Shown here: in pieces, positions 24,377-34,338 of the stretch | Layout of the letters: each line of letters opens with the position of its first letter | Numbering within the stretch: the first letter of the stretch is position 1 | NCBI GenBank assembly: GCA_964017195.1 | Contig: OZ024898.1 | Coordinates: 12,663,557 to 12,727,556, forward strand | DNA: 64,000 nucleotides | Source: Siderastrea radians | Lineage: Eukaryota > Cnidaria > Anthozoa > Scleractinia > Rhizangiidae | Reading direction: 5' to 3' | Translations under genes and position numbers: made by a program | Notes under the pieces: model-generated | Databases searched by the model: none | What the model was told of the DNA's origin: nothing | Seen by the model: only the letters and a program-made list of their open reading frames with translations

Positions 24377-24475
24377 TATATGTGACGTCACGATGGCCAG
24401 ACACCTTGGTTTTTCATTCGCCAGTACCGGCGCTTGTGCCCAGGCCCAAGTTCATCACTCCCTCCTGTAATCTAT

Positions 24476-25281
24476 CAAGCCAAAAAATTTTGGTAGTGAC
24501 GTAGTAGTCACGTGACCGTCCGTCCGTACATCCGTCCGTCCGTACGTCCGTCCGTCCGCACCACAGGGCTACCAATACACTTCCTACACTGGATAGAATC
24601 CTGTGCTGAATCCCGTGTGTTTTCGGCGCGAAATCGCATGTTGACCCGCGTTGTAGCAAAACAAGCAAAGACAACAAAAGTCAAAAACAAATTTGTTAGT
24701 GGGAAAAAAAGTTCAAAAGAACACTCAGTTGTCTTTTTGGTGGAAGGGGAAAAGTTCAATCTAGGCGAAAGAAATTCGGCGATAAAGTTCAGGCAAAAAG
24801 TTCAAATTTGCCTCGTCGGTTCTGTTCAAACTCGGTCGGCACACCGCTTGAGTTCGCAGCTTTTCGCAGCGGTTTCGATGCCAAATATAGCAGAGCTAGT
24901 GCTTTTTGGTTTTTTCTGTCCACAACCATGGTTTTTACGGCGTTTCGAACACATTTTGCCAGGAAAAACACCAGCATTTTCATGCTGATAGGCAGCTTGT
25001 CACGAAGAAAGAAATAAGTATTAAAATTAACTACGAAAAATAATGTCAAACGCCCATGGCCTAGTGGACTAGTTACCGGCACCTCACGCCGACGAGCCAG
25101 GTTCGACACTCAGCCGGAGCAAGAATTTTTTTTTTTTTTTTTTAATAAAACGACTTGGATGAGAGTATTTTCACAAATTAATAAAAGCCAGCAAAAACAA
25201 AACAAAACAAAAAACAAAAGCAAAAAACAGACAAAACAAAAAGGGGGGCTCCGCTTTTAGGCTTGGCTAAATCTATATATT
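24476..25281 (+). repeat. host repeat S copy 1, right part
   Basis: Continues from 18356 after the hAT-like insertion: 'caagccaaaaaattttggta', a (GTCC)n stretch at 24518-24558, a conserved middle, a tRNA-like segment (25051-25121), T-run, and the end 'ttaggcttggctaaatctat'. An inverted second copy lies at 40465-41341. The minus-strand frame shared by the two copies (MLVFFL.KCV, DRKNQ.ALALLY, AANSS..PTEF) may or may not be coding. Confidence 0.65.
25051..25121 (+). repeat. tRNA-Glu-like SINE head
   Basis: A-box-like 'tggcctagtggactagtta', anticodon-stem-like 'cggcacctcacgccg' (loop would carry CTC), and B-box-like 'ggttcgacactc' followed by a long T-run. The acceptor stem is not paired, so this is a pol III SINE promoter rather than a working tRNA. 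Confidence 0.6.
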
Positions 25282-27360
25282 AACAACGATGCAGGTCCAT
25301 TTAATTTACGTCATGATAACAACAAGGCCATTGTTCGAATGCCGACACTATCTTCAGCGTTCCTCTGCTTTGGGTCATCGGAAGACTCAAGAATGGAGTT
25401 TATGATCGCTTTGGCAACGTGTCGAGTTGGAAGCACTGTGTAACCACTACTATTGGATGGATTGGAATAACCTAGCCAAGTCCGCAAGGTCAAAACATAA
25501 GCCGTCTTCCGTCTCCACTCACATTGAATATCATGACCTTGAATACCCCACTACGAAAAAACTTTTGCAGTACGGCGCCCAGGTCTCCAAGGCCTGTGTC
25601 AGTCTAACGAGTGGAAGACTAGGAACGAGATGTGCAAATGAGTTCATTGATTTAAACCCCGATATAACAGATCCCTTCAAACAAAGTTCCAGGTATAACA
25701 ATGATATTCTGTAGTCCGTTCGAAGTTACAGTAAAATGTAGGGAACAGAACCCTGACAAAATGAACCTCGGTACGACGAAATCTACGTGCCTTTACAACG
25801 AACACAATCCAGGCATTTCTCAAAAGCCCCGAAACTTTTCCTTAGAACTTAGGCACGATAATTCACACTTTATCTTGAAAACAAACAAGCCTTTAAGTAT
25901 GAAACTTTGTTATAAGCAAATATTTTTGTCAGAAAGACATGTTGACGTCTCTACAAATGGGTTTTCGGCGCCGAAAATTTCCGGGTCTTTCGAGGAACGC
26001 GCGCCAGAAGCTCAAACACAAAATTTTCCCTGATGTAAAGAACCCAATAGCTATCATCACGCGAGTGAAGTTACAACAGACCAGCAAAGATGAGTTGAAT
26101 TGAATTTCAAATCTGGGTGGAAATTGTACGATCAGACCGAATGCTGATTAGTGCAGCATAAACAATGTTTACAGTAGCCAAACCCAATATAACGAAGAGT
26201 TTGGTGGTTTTTCCCGCAAATTCGTTCAGTCCCTTGGCACTTTGTTACATCGGGGTTCCACTGCCTTGAGATTTTTTTTGGTTTGCCACGACTCCAACAA
26301 TTGTAGTGCGAAGACGAGGATTACGCCGCTCCCCGAGATCGCCTCTGCATCACTGTGAGGTGATCCTATTGGTGCGACGTAGAAACGGAACACGGAAACA
26401 TGGAAAAGCACGGGTGAGAAGCTATGCGTACGTGTGAAGGACCCTAAGCGCGTTTACGGTAGTGTTTGTTTAGTGACCCTGGTGGTGTTGTGTGTGTGGG
26501 TGAAGGGGGGGGGGGGGGGGCAGGCATAAACAGCCCCCTTCCTTAACTTTGAGAGTATCATAGGTAAAGGTCTCCCCTCATGACATGGCAATTACGTCTT
26601 GATTTCCAAACCGTGACATCTTGGATACACCATCTTGGATTTCTCAATTTTTCAAAAAACCCCGAAAACCTTCAAAATTGGCCAAAAAGTAATGAAAGCA
26701 ATAGCGGAACAAATTTGAAATTGATATAAAAATGTAAAAAGTTACCGCAATAAAGTAATAACGTCTGTAACCTACGTAGAAGAGATATCGCTCCTTATGA
26801 TCAGCCAGAAATCAAAATAACACAAACACCTAGAGAAGCCACATATAGAGGAAGGCAAGCAACCTTTTTTTTATCTCTCTCGACAGTTTTATTTAAGAAA
26901 CAATAGGATTAACAGCGTTGCTTCATATGAAACCGTGTACTATATTCTACATCGTGAGCGGTAAATCTCGGTTAAACAAGTGAACCAAGTTACACTTTCG
27001 GACTGCTACACAAACACCTGGCAACAAAAGCGATTATATAATCCTTTTTACGAAAAAAGCTGAAGCAAATTATATGTTTCCGCTAATTATAAAAGAGAGA
27101 ACATTTTTTCAGTGCAATGAGCCAACAAATGTGCACATAGGCATGTAATATCATGAGTACTTGTCATTTCAAGAAAAAACAGAAATTTATTGGTGCGTCC
27201 TTCCTCTTGAATCGTTTTAGCAGCAACAAGCCTGATTCTGAGTGGAACAATCAGAAACTTTGGCATTCGGGGTGGTCAGTTTCGCTCGATTCCCGTAAAT
27301 TTTCATTGAGTTTACATTTGCGTTATGGCAAACAAGTTAAATGAGTTGCACTACAAATAC
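25282..27360. other. intergenic, no gene recognised
   Basis: Plus-strand frames at 25427-25714 and 25701-26033 have no recognised family. A poly-G run lies at 26504-26521. From 26525 the sequence is AT-rich with 'catcttggat' repeated at 26618 and 26631. Nothing else stands out. Confidence 0.4.
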
Positions 27361-28012
27361 TCCGGGTTCTTGAAAAGCTGATATGAATAAGTCGTGGGCT
27401 AAAAGTTAGCCACCATTCTTTTCTCTTACAGCGCTTTCATCGTTTCAAAATGGTACTGGTGACATTTAACGTTGAATTTGATGTTGGTAATAATATTGAT
27501 TGAGCTTATCCTGCTTTTCAGAACCAGGCTCTGATCTTTGCACTTTTTTTTTTGTCAATAATATGAGTAATAAATGAAACATTGCAATGCTACCGAACCA
27601 TTAAAATTAAAGAAGCCTGATTATGATTATAATATAAGGGAAAATAATAATCACGCGATCACGTGCTCAACGAAGTTGTAGAACACTCCGGGTTCTTGAA
27701 AAGCTGATATGAATAAGTCGTGGGCTAAAAGTTAGCCACCATTCTTTTCTCTTACAGCGCTTTCATCGTTTCAAAATGGTACTGGTGACATTTAACGTTG
27801 AATTTGATGTTGGTAATAATATTGATTGAGCTTATCCTGCTTTTCAGAACCAGGCTCTGATCTTTGCACTTTTTTTTTTGTCAATAATATGAGTAATAAA
27901 TGAAACATTGCAATGCTACCGAACCATTAAAATTAAAGAAGCCTGATTATGATTATAATATAAGGGAAAATAATAATCACGCGATCACGTGCTCAACGAA
28001 GTTGTAGAACAC
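27361..28012. repeat. exact tandem duplication, 2 x 326 bp
   Basis: 27361-27686 and 27687-28012 appear identical by eye, both starting 'tccgggttcttgaaaagctg' and ending 'gttgtagaacac'. No coding content. Either a very recent duplication or an assembly artefact. Confidence 0.9.
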
Positions 28013-28770
28013 TCTAATTGAAAACAAATTTAATCCATAAATAAAGCTCTGCTTGTTGTCGTGCGATCTTTAAGTACGGTAACAGAAACGAAAGAAAGTT
28101 ATCACTCAGTTTCCCATCACAATAAAACTTCAAGTTGTCTACTTCCCCGCTGCGTGTTCTGGGAAATCTTGCCCTTCCGGAATTCGCACGTAAAACGGCA
28201 CTTTTGTACGAAGGCATTAACTTTTATACTTCAATAGTATTGGTTTACACCTAACAAGCCAGTCAATGGTGTGCTAGCATTGCAATGTGTAGTTATTCAA
28301 GTAAAGTAAAATGTCGCTGGGTTTTAGCAAATTTCCTTTCACTCCCTCCAAGTGCTATTCTCATCACCGTGAACAAAACCCTTCCGTCTTGGTCCTTTGT
28401 TCCCGCGAGAGATCAACTTTTCTAAATGTTCTGTGTCCTGATCAAAATTCTCAGCAGCATGCACGCGTGTCAGTGAGATACAGTGGACACCAGGTACGTT
28501 CCTGGAGAACAGACACATTTTGAAAATGCGGCCTTCGAGATACATACTCTGAAAAATCGTCACGATGAATTGAACACCATGTTCCTTGAGAATAAATGAA
28601 CACATGGTTTCTCCAGTGCCATTTAAAAAAGTTCAAAACAAGGACACCGAGTCCGAACAAGGCCTTGCGAATAATAAAATGCAGATCAAACTAGCAAACT
28701 AGCAGGAACCAAAGAAAACACTAGAAACTACAAGAAACACAGCTACTTAGAACAGCAAGTCATAATTAGT
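28013..28770. other. intergenic, nothing recognised
   Basis: Contains short frames on both strands (28311-28523 plus, 28339-28660 minus) with no family features or splice context. Confidence 0.35.
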
Positions 28771-28895
28771 ATAGGTAATCGCATGATTTCGAGTGCAATT
28801 TGGAATAAATAAGCACGAGTAAGTTTTTCAAAGGCTAACAAAATTGCACGAGCCCGTAGGGCGAGTGCAATTTGAAGTCTTTGAAAAATCTACGA

Positions 28896-28931
<36 letters not shown>

Positions 28932-28942
28932 GAGATTACTTG
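28771..28942. repeat. large hairpin (inverted repeat, ~70-bp arms)
   Basis: 'gagtgcaatttggaataaat' 'aagcacgag' pairs with 'cgagtgcttatttattccaa' 'attgcac'. A second inner pair 'attgcacgagcccg'/'gggcgagtgcaat' fills the centre. It abuts the left end of the tyrosine-recombinase element and may be part of that family's terminal structure. Confidence 0.7.
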
Positions 28943-30779
28943 TTAATAACACACATGCAAAAATTTCACTCTGTTTTCCTCTTCAATCGTGTTTATTTCG
29001 TGTCACGGCTCACTGGTCCCGCCTACATTCACGTTATTGGTTGAAAAATGACATCCTTGATTGACATGCAAGCACTTGTGGAAATTTATAGATCAAAAAA
29101 ATATTCTCTCTGGAAGCAGCTATCGTTCTAAAGTTTCGGAAACCTCAAAGAAAAAAGAAGTGTGAAATAACGTCAAAACTTGCTTATTTCAAGAGCTCAA
29201 GTTGTTCTTGTTCGTAGTCGAATCTAACTAAGACGAAATCGATCGACATTTTCAAAAAGCTTTTCGAAATATGAATCACTTAGAAATACTGTCCTCGCCA
29301 TGTGGTGTAGCTGGTTGTGGCTTTTCAGGAGCTGCTGTGTTTCCCATGTTAAAAGTGACTTGACATTGGTGGAAATGGTTTATGTTCATGAAACACTGAC
29401 GCTGATCATTCTGGCCGGATATGTAGCTGGGCATCTGAAACGCAAAAGCTGCTTGGTTGAAGTTGTTGCCGCGGGACTGAACGTCGGGCGAGAACGGGTT
29501 GAAGTTGCTGGAACTGCTGGTGGTACTACTGACCGGTGTTGAGCTGTTTCCTCGAGCTAACTGGCTGTTGATGTTTCTTGCTGCCGCTGTTCACTTTCAA
29601 CTCCTTCGTCATAGTCATCCAGTGACTTCTCGTTTCTGTGGCCCGTTACTTTAACAATTGAACTTCGCTCAAGGCCTGCTGTCTTCAACTTCTTTACAAC
29701 TGTTTTCCTAGCGCTGTGGTTGGAAAATGTTTTCGATGAATCCTCCAGTGACGTTCCTTCGATGACGGATTTCATCATGCCATTGATCTTGTTCTCTCCC
29801 ATCGGCTGCCGCTTGTACCAAACTTGCGAGGACGGATTTGGCACGCAAGAGAGATAAAGTGGACCGGTTGTACGTAATTCGGGAGGACGACGCCATAGAA
29901 ACTCTTTGAAGATTGCAACGGGACATCTCCCATCTCCAGTGGCAAACATTTTTGGAAGAAAGCTTCGGGGCTTTGTAGACAATCCAAACTGGCGTGTTTT
30001 GGTCGGGTTCTCGATGAATTCGACGTACTCCATGTTGTTTTCGTCCAGTCCAAAGGAGAAATCTTCAACTTTCACGCTGTGGTGTTCCTGGCGACCACGA
30101 AGACCAAAATGCTGCGTCAAGAGCCACCAAACTGTTTGGACCAGGACTAAGGACTTCCCTTTCTCAGCTTCTTTTTTTCCCACAGCTCATTTTCCTCGGT
30201 TGTTGTCAGACTTCGTGACTTGTTCGGCCGCTTGCCTTTGCCTTGTTGCCGGAGAAGCCGAGCTTTTCCCTCAAGAACTTGTTGGAGCTTTTAAACTCTT
30301 TGTCGCGAATTATGGAGTGTTTGTACTCTTTTTCTGTTAGATATCGGTCAATAGCAGTAACCATTACACGAAGGCTGTCAGGCTCGTAATCTTCCCCGTC
30401 TTTCACTTACGAACTGTTGCGTAAAACTCCTCGAGAATTTTGTTCAGGCCCTCTGGTTCGTACTTTTCAGTACTGTCGTCATAGCCCTTTTGAGCAGCCC
30501 AAGACTTCCAGACTTTTACCCAGTTGTTTGTGCTTTGTTAAGTGTTTTTGTTCTTTGCATTCTCCTTCAAACTCTGGATTAAAATGTTACTTTCCCCAAA
30601 CCTGTCCGCCATTATGTTTTGTTACGGTTTCGCGACTTTCCTGTCAATCAATTTAATTTCAACTTTCTGCACTCAATTTCACCTTTTTGCACTCAATTTC
30701 AACTTTCTGCACTGTTTGGGATTAATTGACGTGCTCTCAGCCAATCAGCACGCTGAAATTTTTGCATGTATTTTATTAA
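28942..30779. mobile_element. tyrosine-recombinase element with TIR-like ends
   Basis: Left 'ttaataacacacatgcaaaa' 'atttca' and right 'tgaaatttttgcatgtattt' 'tattaa' are inverted copies with few mismatches. Between them lies the broken recombinase gene at 29287-30625. Known Cryptons usually lack TIRs, so the pairing may be fortuitous or the family unusual. Confidence 0.5.
29287..30625 (-). pseudogene. Crypton/DUF3504-like tyrosine recombinase, broken
   Basis: The ATG at about 30620 reads MADRFGESNILIQSLKENAK. The family's N-terminal part follows (WVKVWKSWAAQKGYD, LNKILEEFYATVRK, KDGEDYEPDSLRVMVTAIDR). Then comes the catalytic part with QHFGLRGRQEHHSVKVEDF, PTKTRQFGL, NHSARKT (H-x-x-R) and VTGHRNEKSLDDYD (second His and the Tyr). 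These match the KIAA1958/QRICH1/ZMYM-type recombinase domain known from metazoan Cryptons. It is interrupted by a TAA at the NKNT junction (~30540), a frameshift at VRK/KDG (~30408), one or more frameshifts between 30210 and 30150, and a stop after ETSTAS with the C-terminal NFNPFSPDVQSRGNN in another frame. Confidence 0.85.
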
Positions 30780-30899
30780 AAATTAATAACAGCTGCTAAT
30801 AATGATAACAATAATTGACTGATAGAGCGCTACTTTCCGACTGTGTTAATGGCACTTCACAATGTACACTACTAGGAACTCCAAGTAGTACTATCAACT

Positions 30900-33800
30900 A
30901 ACAACTGTGATAGCTACCAGAAACTATCAGCTACTAACAACAACTACTGACAACTATAAACAACTAGGAGCAACTACTGACAACTATAAACAACTAGGAG
31001 CAACTACTGACAACTATAAACAACTAGGAGCAACAGCTGACAACTAAAAGCATCTAAACACAATTCATACAACTAGTGGCTACTAAACATTAATTATCAA
31101 CTACTTATAATGTTAGCTACCTACGACAACTATCGACAACTACTACCAACTAATAGAACTTTACAACGCCTACCACTAACAACTGCTAGTTATAATGAAT
31201 TTATAAGTAACGACTACAGTATCAACCAGCAACTACAAGCCCCGAAAAGCAACTACTGACTACTAAAAACAACTAGAAGCAACCGCTGACAGATACTAGC
31301 ACCTAAAAACAATTCCTACAACTAGTGACTACTATTCGTAATTACTGACTCCTTACAGTACAGCTACAAACGGAAACTAACGACAACTACTGGCAACTAC
31401 GGGCAATCTACAACTTTTACTACCGCGAACCACTTGTTATTACAAATAGTAACAACTACGGTAGCAACCAGACAGTTCTTCTAGCCACTAAAAGCAACTA
31501 CTGACAGCAACAAGGGACCCCTATTGATGACTATAAACAACTAAAAAAAACTACTAACAACTATAAACAACTACGGAGAACTAATGACAGCTATAACAAC
31601 AAGGGGCAACTACTGTCAACTATAAAAAACTACGAGCAACTTCTCACATCTGAGGGCTTGATCACTGACAACTATGGACAACTGGAAGCCAATAGTGACA
31701 ACTACAAACAACTCCCGGAACCTACCGAAAACTAGAAAAACAACTGGGAGCGACTACTCAAAAATGTAAACAACTAAGAGTGACTACTGAGAACTATAAA
31801 CAACTAGGAATCACTACTGACAACTATAAACAACTAGGAGTTACTACTGACAACTATAAACAACTATGAGCCACTACTGACCACTATAAACAACTAGGAG
31901 TTACTACGGACAACTATAAACAACTAGGAGTCACTACTGACAACTACAAAAAAAACTATGAGCAACTACTAACAACTATAAACAACTATGAGCCACTACT
32001 GACAACTGTAAACAATTATGAGGTACTAGACAACTATATAACCAACTATGAGCCACTGCTGACAACTATAAACAACTAGGAGTCACTATACTGACAACTA
32101 TAAACAATTATGAGTCACTACTGTCAACTATGACCAACTAGGAATCACTACTGACAACTATCAACAGCAAGGAGCCACTACTGACAACTATAAAACCTTA
32201 AGGAGCCACTACTGACAACTATAAACAACAACTAGAAATCACTACTGGCACCTATAAGCAACTGGGAGTCACTGCTGACATCTATCAACAACTAGGAGTC
32301 ACTACTGACAACTATAAACAACAATGAGCCACTACGGGCAACTATATAACCACCTAGGAGTCACTACTGACAACTGTAAACAGCTAGGAGCCACTGCTGA
32401 CAACTATAAACAACTATGAGCCACTACTAACAACTATAAACAACTAGAAATCCCTACTGACAACTATAAACAACTAGAAATCACTACTGACAACTACAAA
32501 CAACTATGAGCCACTACTGACAAATTTAAACAACTAGGAACCATTACTGACAACTATCAACAGCAAGGAGCCACTACTGACAACTATAAGCAACTGGGAG
32601 CCACTACTGACAACTATTAACAACTAGAAATCACTACTGACAACTATAAACAACTAGGAGTCACTACTGACAACTACAAACAACTATGAGCCCCTAATGA
32701 GAACTATAAACAAGAAGGAGTCACTACTGACAACTATGAACAACTATGAGCCACAACTGAAAATTGTCAACAACAATGAGACACTACTGACAACTATAAA
32801 AACTATTAATAACTACTGACAACTATAAACAACTAGGGGCCACTACTGACAACTGTAAACAACTAGGAGTCACTACTGACAACTATAAACAACTAGGAGT
32901 CACTACTGACAACTATAAACAACTAGGAATCACTACTGACAACTGTAAACAACTATGAGCCACTACTGACAACTGCAAAAAACTATGAGCCACTACTGAC
33001 TACTGACTAGTAATCCCTACTGACAATTATAAACAACTAGCAGCCACTACTGACCCTTCAAACAATTAGGAATCACTACTAACAACTACAAACAACTAAG
33101 AGCCACTACTGGCAACTATGAACAACTAGGAGTCACTACTGGCAACTATATAACCACTAGGCTTGAGCCAATACTGACAACTATAAACATCTAGGGGTAA
33201 CTATTGACAAGTATAAACAACTAGCAGCCACTACTGACTACTATTAACAAGGAGGGGCTACTACTAACAGCTGATAGCGCTTTAAATGGAATTCAGCCTG
33301 CAACTAATGACTACTATAAGTGATTGCCGTCTGCTTACATTATCAGCATTCAACGAAAACTGTTGACAACTACTATATGGCAACTATCCTCAACTACAAG
33401 CAGCTTCTGTTCACTAGAGGCAACTAACAACGAGTGCTACAAGTACTAGTATCTGTCAGCAGCACGCACCAGCACGTACGAGCAACTACAGAGAACCTAG
33501 TATCAATTGTGGACAACTACAGGCTACTGCTGAAAACTATTAGCAATCACTCGCAACTGCTTGCAGCCATGAGCAACCACCATTAACTACTGACATCTAA
33601 CCGCAACTACAATGAGCTGCTTTTCACTAGAGGCAACTAACGCACCGCTATAACTACTGCCAACTACCAACAACCAGCAACAACTCTTACCACCTGCCAG
33701 CACCTATCAGAAACTATGAACGACAACTAGGAACTACCAACCAGCCAACAATAACTAACAACTGCAAGAAACTAAGGACCACTGTCACTGACTTAACACC

Positions 33801-33930
33801 AAAGAAAATCAGAAACTGTCGACATCTACTAGCGGCTACCTATAGCTACCGAAAACTACTACCGAAAGCTCACACCACCTGCGACTATCGACAACCAACG
33901 AGAACCAATTGGACTCACTGGCAAATGCTA
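30900..33930. repeat. 30-bp minisatellite, ~3 kb
   Basis: The unit begins CAACTATAAACAACTAGG and continues AGTCACTACTGA, a 30-bp period. It is clearest at 30950-31045 and 31770-33260 and decays at both sides into CAACTA-like text. Every unit has stops (TAA, TGA) in several frames, so it is noncoding. It is strongly strand-asymmetric (A and C rich, G poor on the plus strand) and lies 0.3 kb beyond the 3' end of the receptor gene. Confidence 0.9.
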
Positions 33931-34261
33931 GCAATAAAAACCATCAAAAGGGACGGAAGAGTTTCTAATACACGGCATATGCACTTCTACTACGAAGCAT
34001 ATCCTAAATATAACCGAGTAGCCCTTTCTTCCATTCATCATTAATTGTTCACCCCAACAATGTCCATTAATACCTACTTTTACATATTAAGCGACATTTT
34101 ACTTTACGTCATTCTTAATTATGACAAACTACAACAGGCAAGTAAAAGCTAATAATAATGCTTTTTCTCCTGTTGTTCAACTAAGGTAAGGTAAGGTAAC
34201 TAAGGCATGACGATCAAACTAAAACCTGTGATAATGATCGCCACGTGTTCATCTAGGCTAG
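33931..34261 (-). other. receptor gene 3' UTR / flank
   Basis: Sequence after the predicted stop codon. A short (AAGGT)n run is at 34184-34199. No clear AATAAA polyadenylation signal was found on the minus strand, so the transcript end is not defined. Confidence 0.35.
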
Positions 34262-34338
34262 TCACATCTGTGTATCAAATACAGCTGTTTCTTCATCCTC
34301 ATCTTGAGGTGGTCGACTGTCACGATCTTCATCTTTTC
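34262..34338 (-). CDS. receptor tail exon 7 (terminal)
   Basis: Acceptor TTTTTTTATTGTAG, phase 1. Encodes KDEDRDSRPPQDEDEETAVF then DTQM and TGA at 34262-34264. Acidic like the rest of the tail. Confidence 0.65.

Larger units (their letters stand above)
18357..24467. mobile_element. hAT-like nonautonomous composite, two tandem elements
   Basis: An 8-bp duplication TAATCTAT flanks the block (18349-18356 and 24468-24475). Termini are CAGGAG/CAGGAGGGAGTGATGAAC at the left and GTTCATCACTCCCTCCTG at the right. A subterminal inverted pair 'ggtgtctggccatcgtgacg'/'cgtcacgatggccagacacc' is present at both ends. CA(G) starts and 8-bp duplications suggest the hAT superfamily. Two head-to-tail elements (18357-20271 and 20274-24467) are joined by AT. 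No transposase was found. Confidence 0.75.
20274..24467. mobile_element. composite unit 2 (4.2 kb) carrying two further insertions
   Basis: Same ends as unit 1. It is enlarged by a palindromic MITE at 21895-22039 and a 2.3-kb TIR element at 22057-24376. Unit 1 gives the empty site for both insertions: 'tttgaatttccggggcagat' and 'gatttatatgtgacg'. Confidence 0.7.

Noticed and set aside
24512..25109. Overlapping frames of 106-158 codons
   Set aside because: They are within repeat S; the part shared with 40.7 kb is reported as a question, not as a gene.
25051..25121. A functional tRNA-Glu gene
   Set aside because: A and B boxes and an anticodon-like loop are present, but the acceptor stem does not pair and it sits in a repeat with a second copy.
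30900..33930. CRISPR-like or spacer-repeat structure
   Set aside because: Units are directly contiguous without unique spacers, and the context is eukaryotic; it is a minisatellite.
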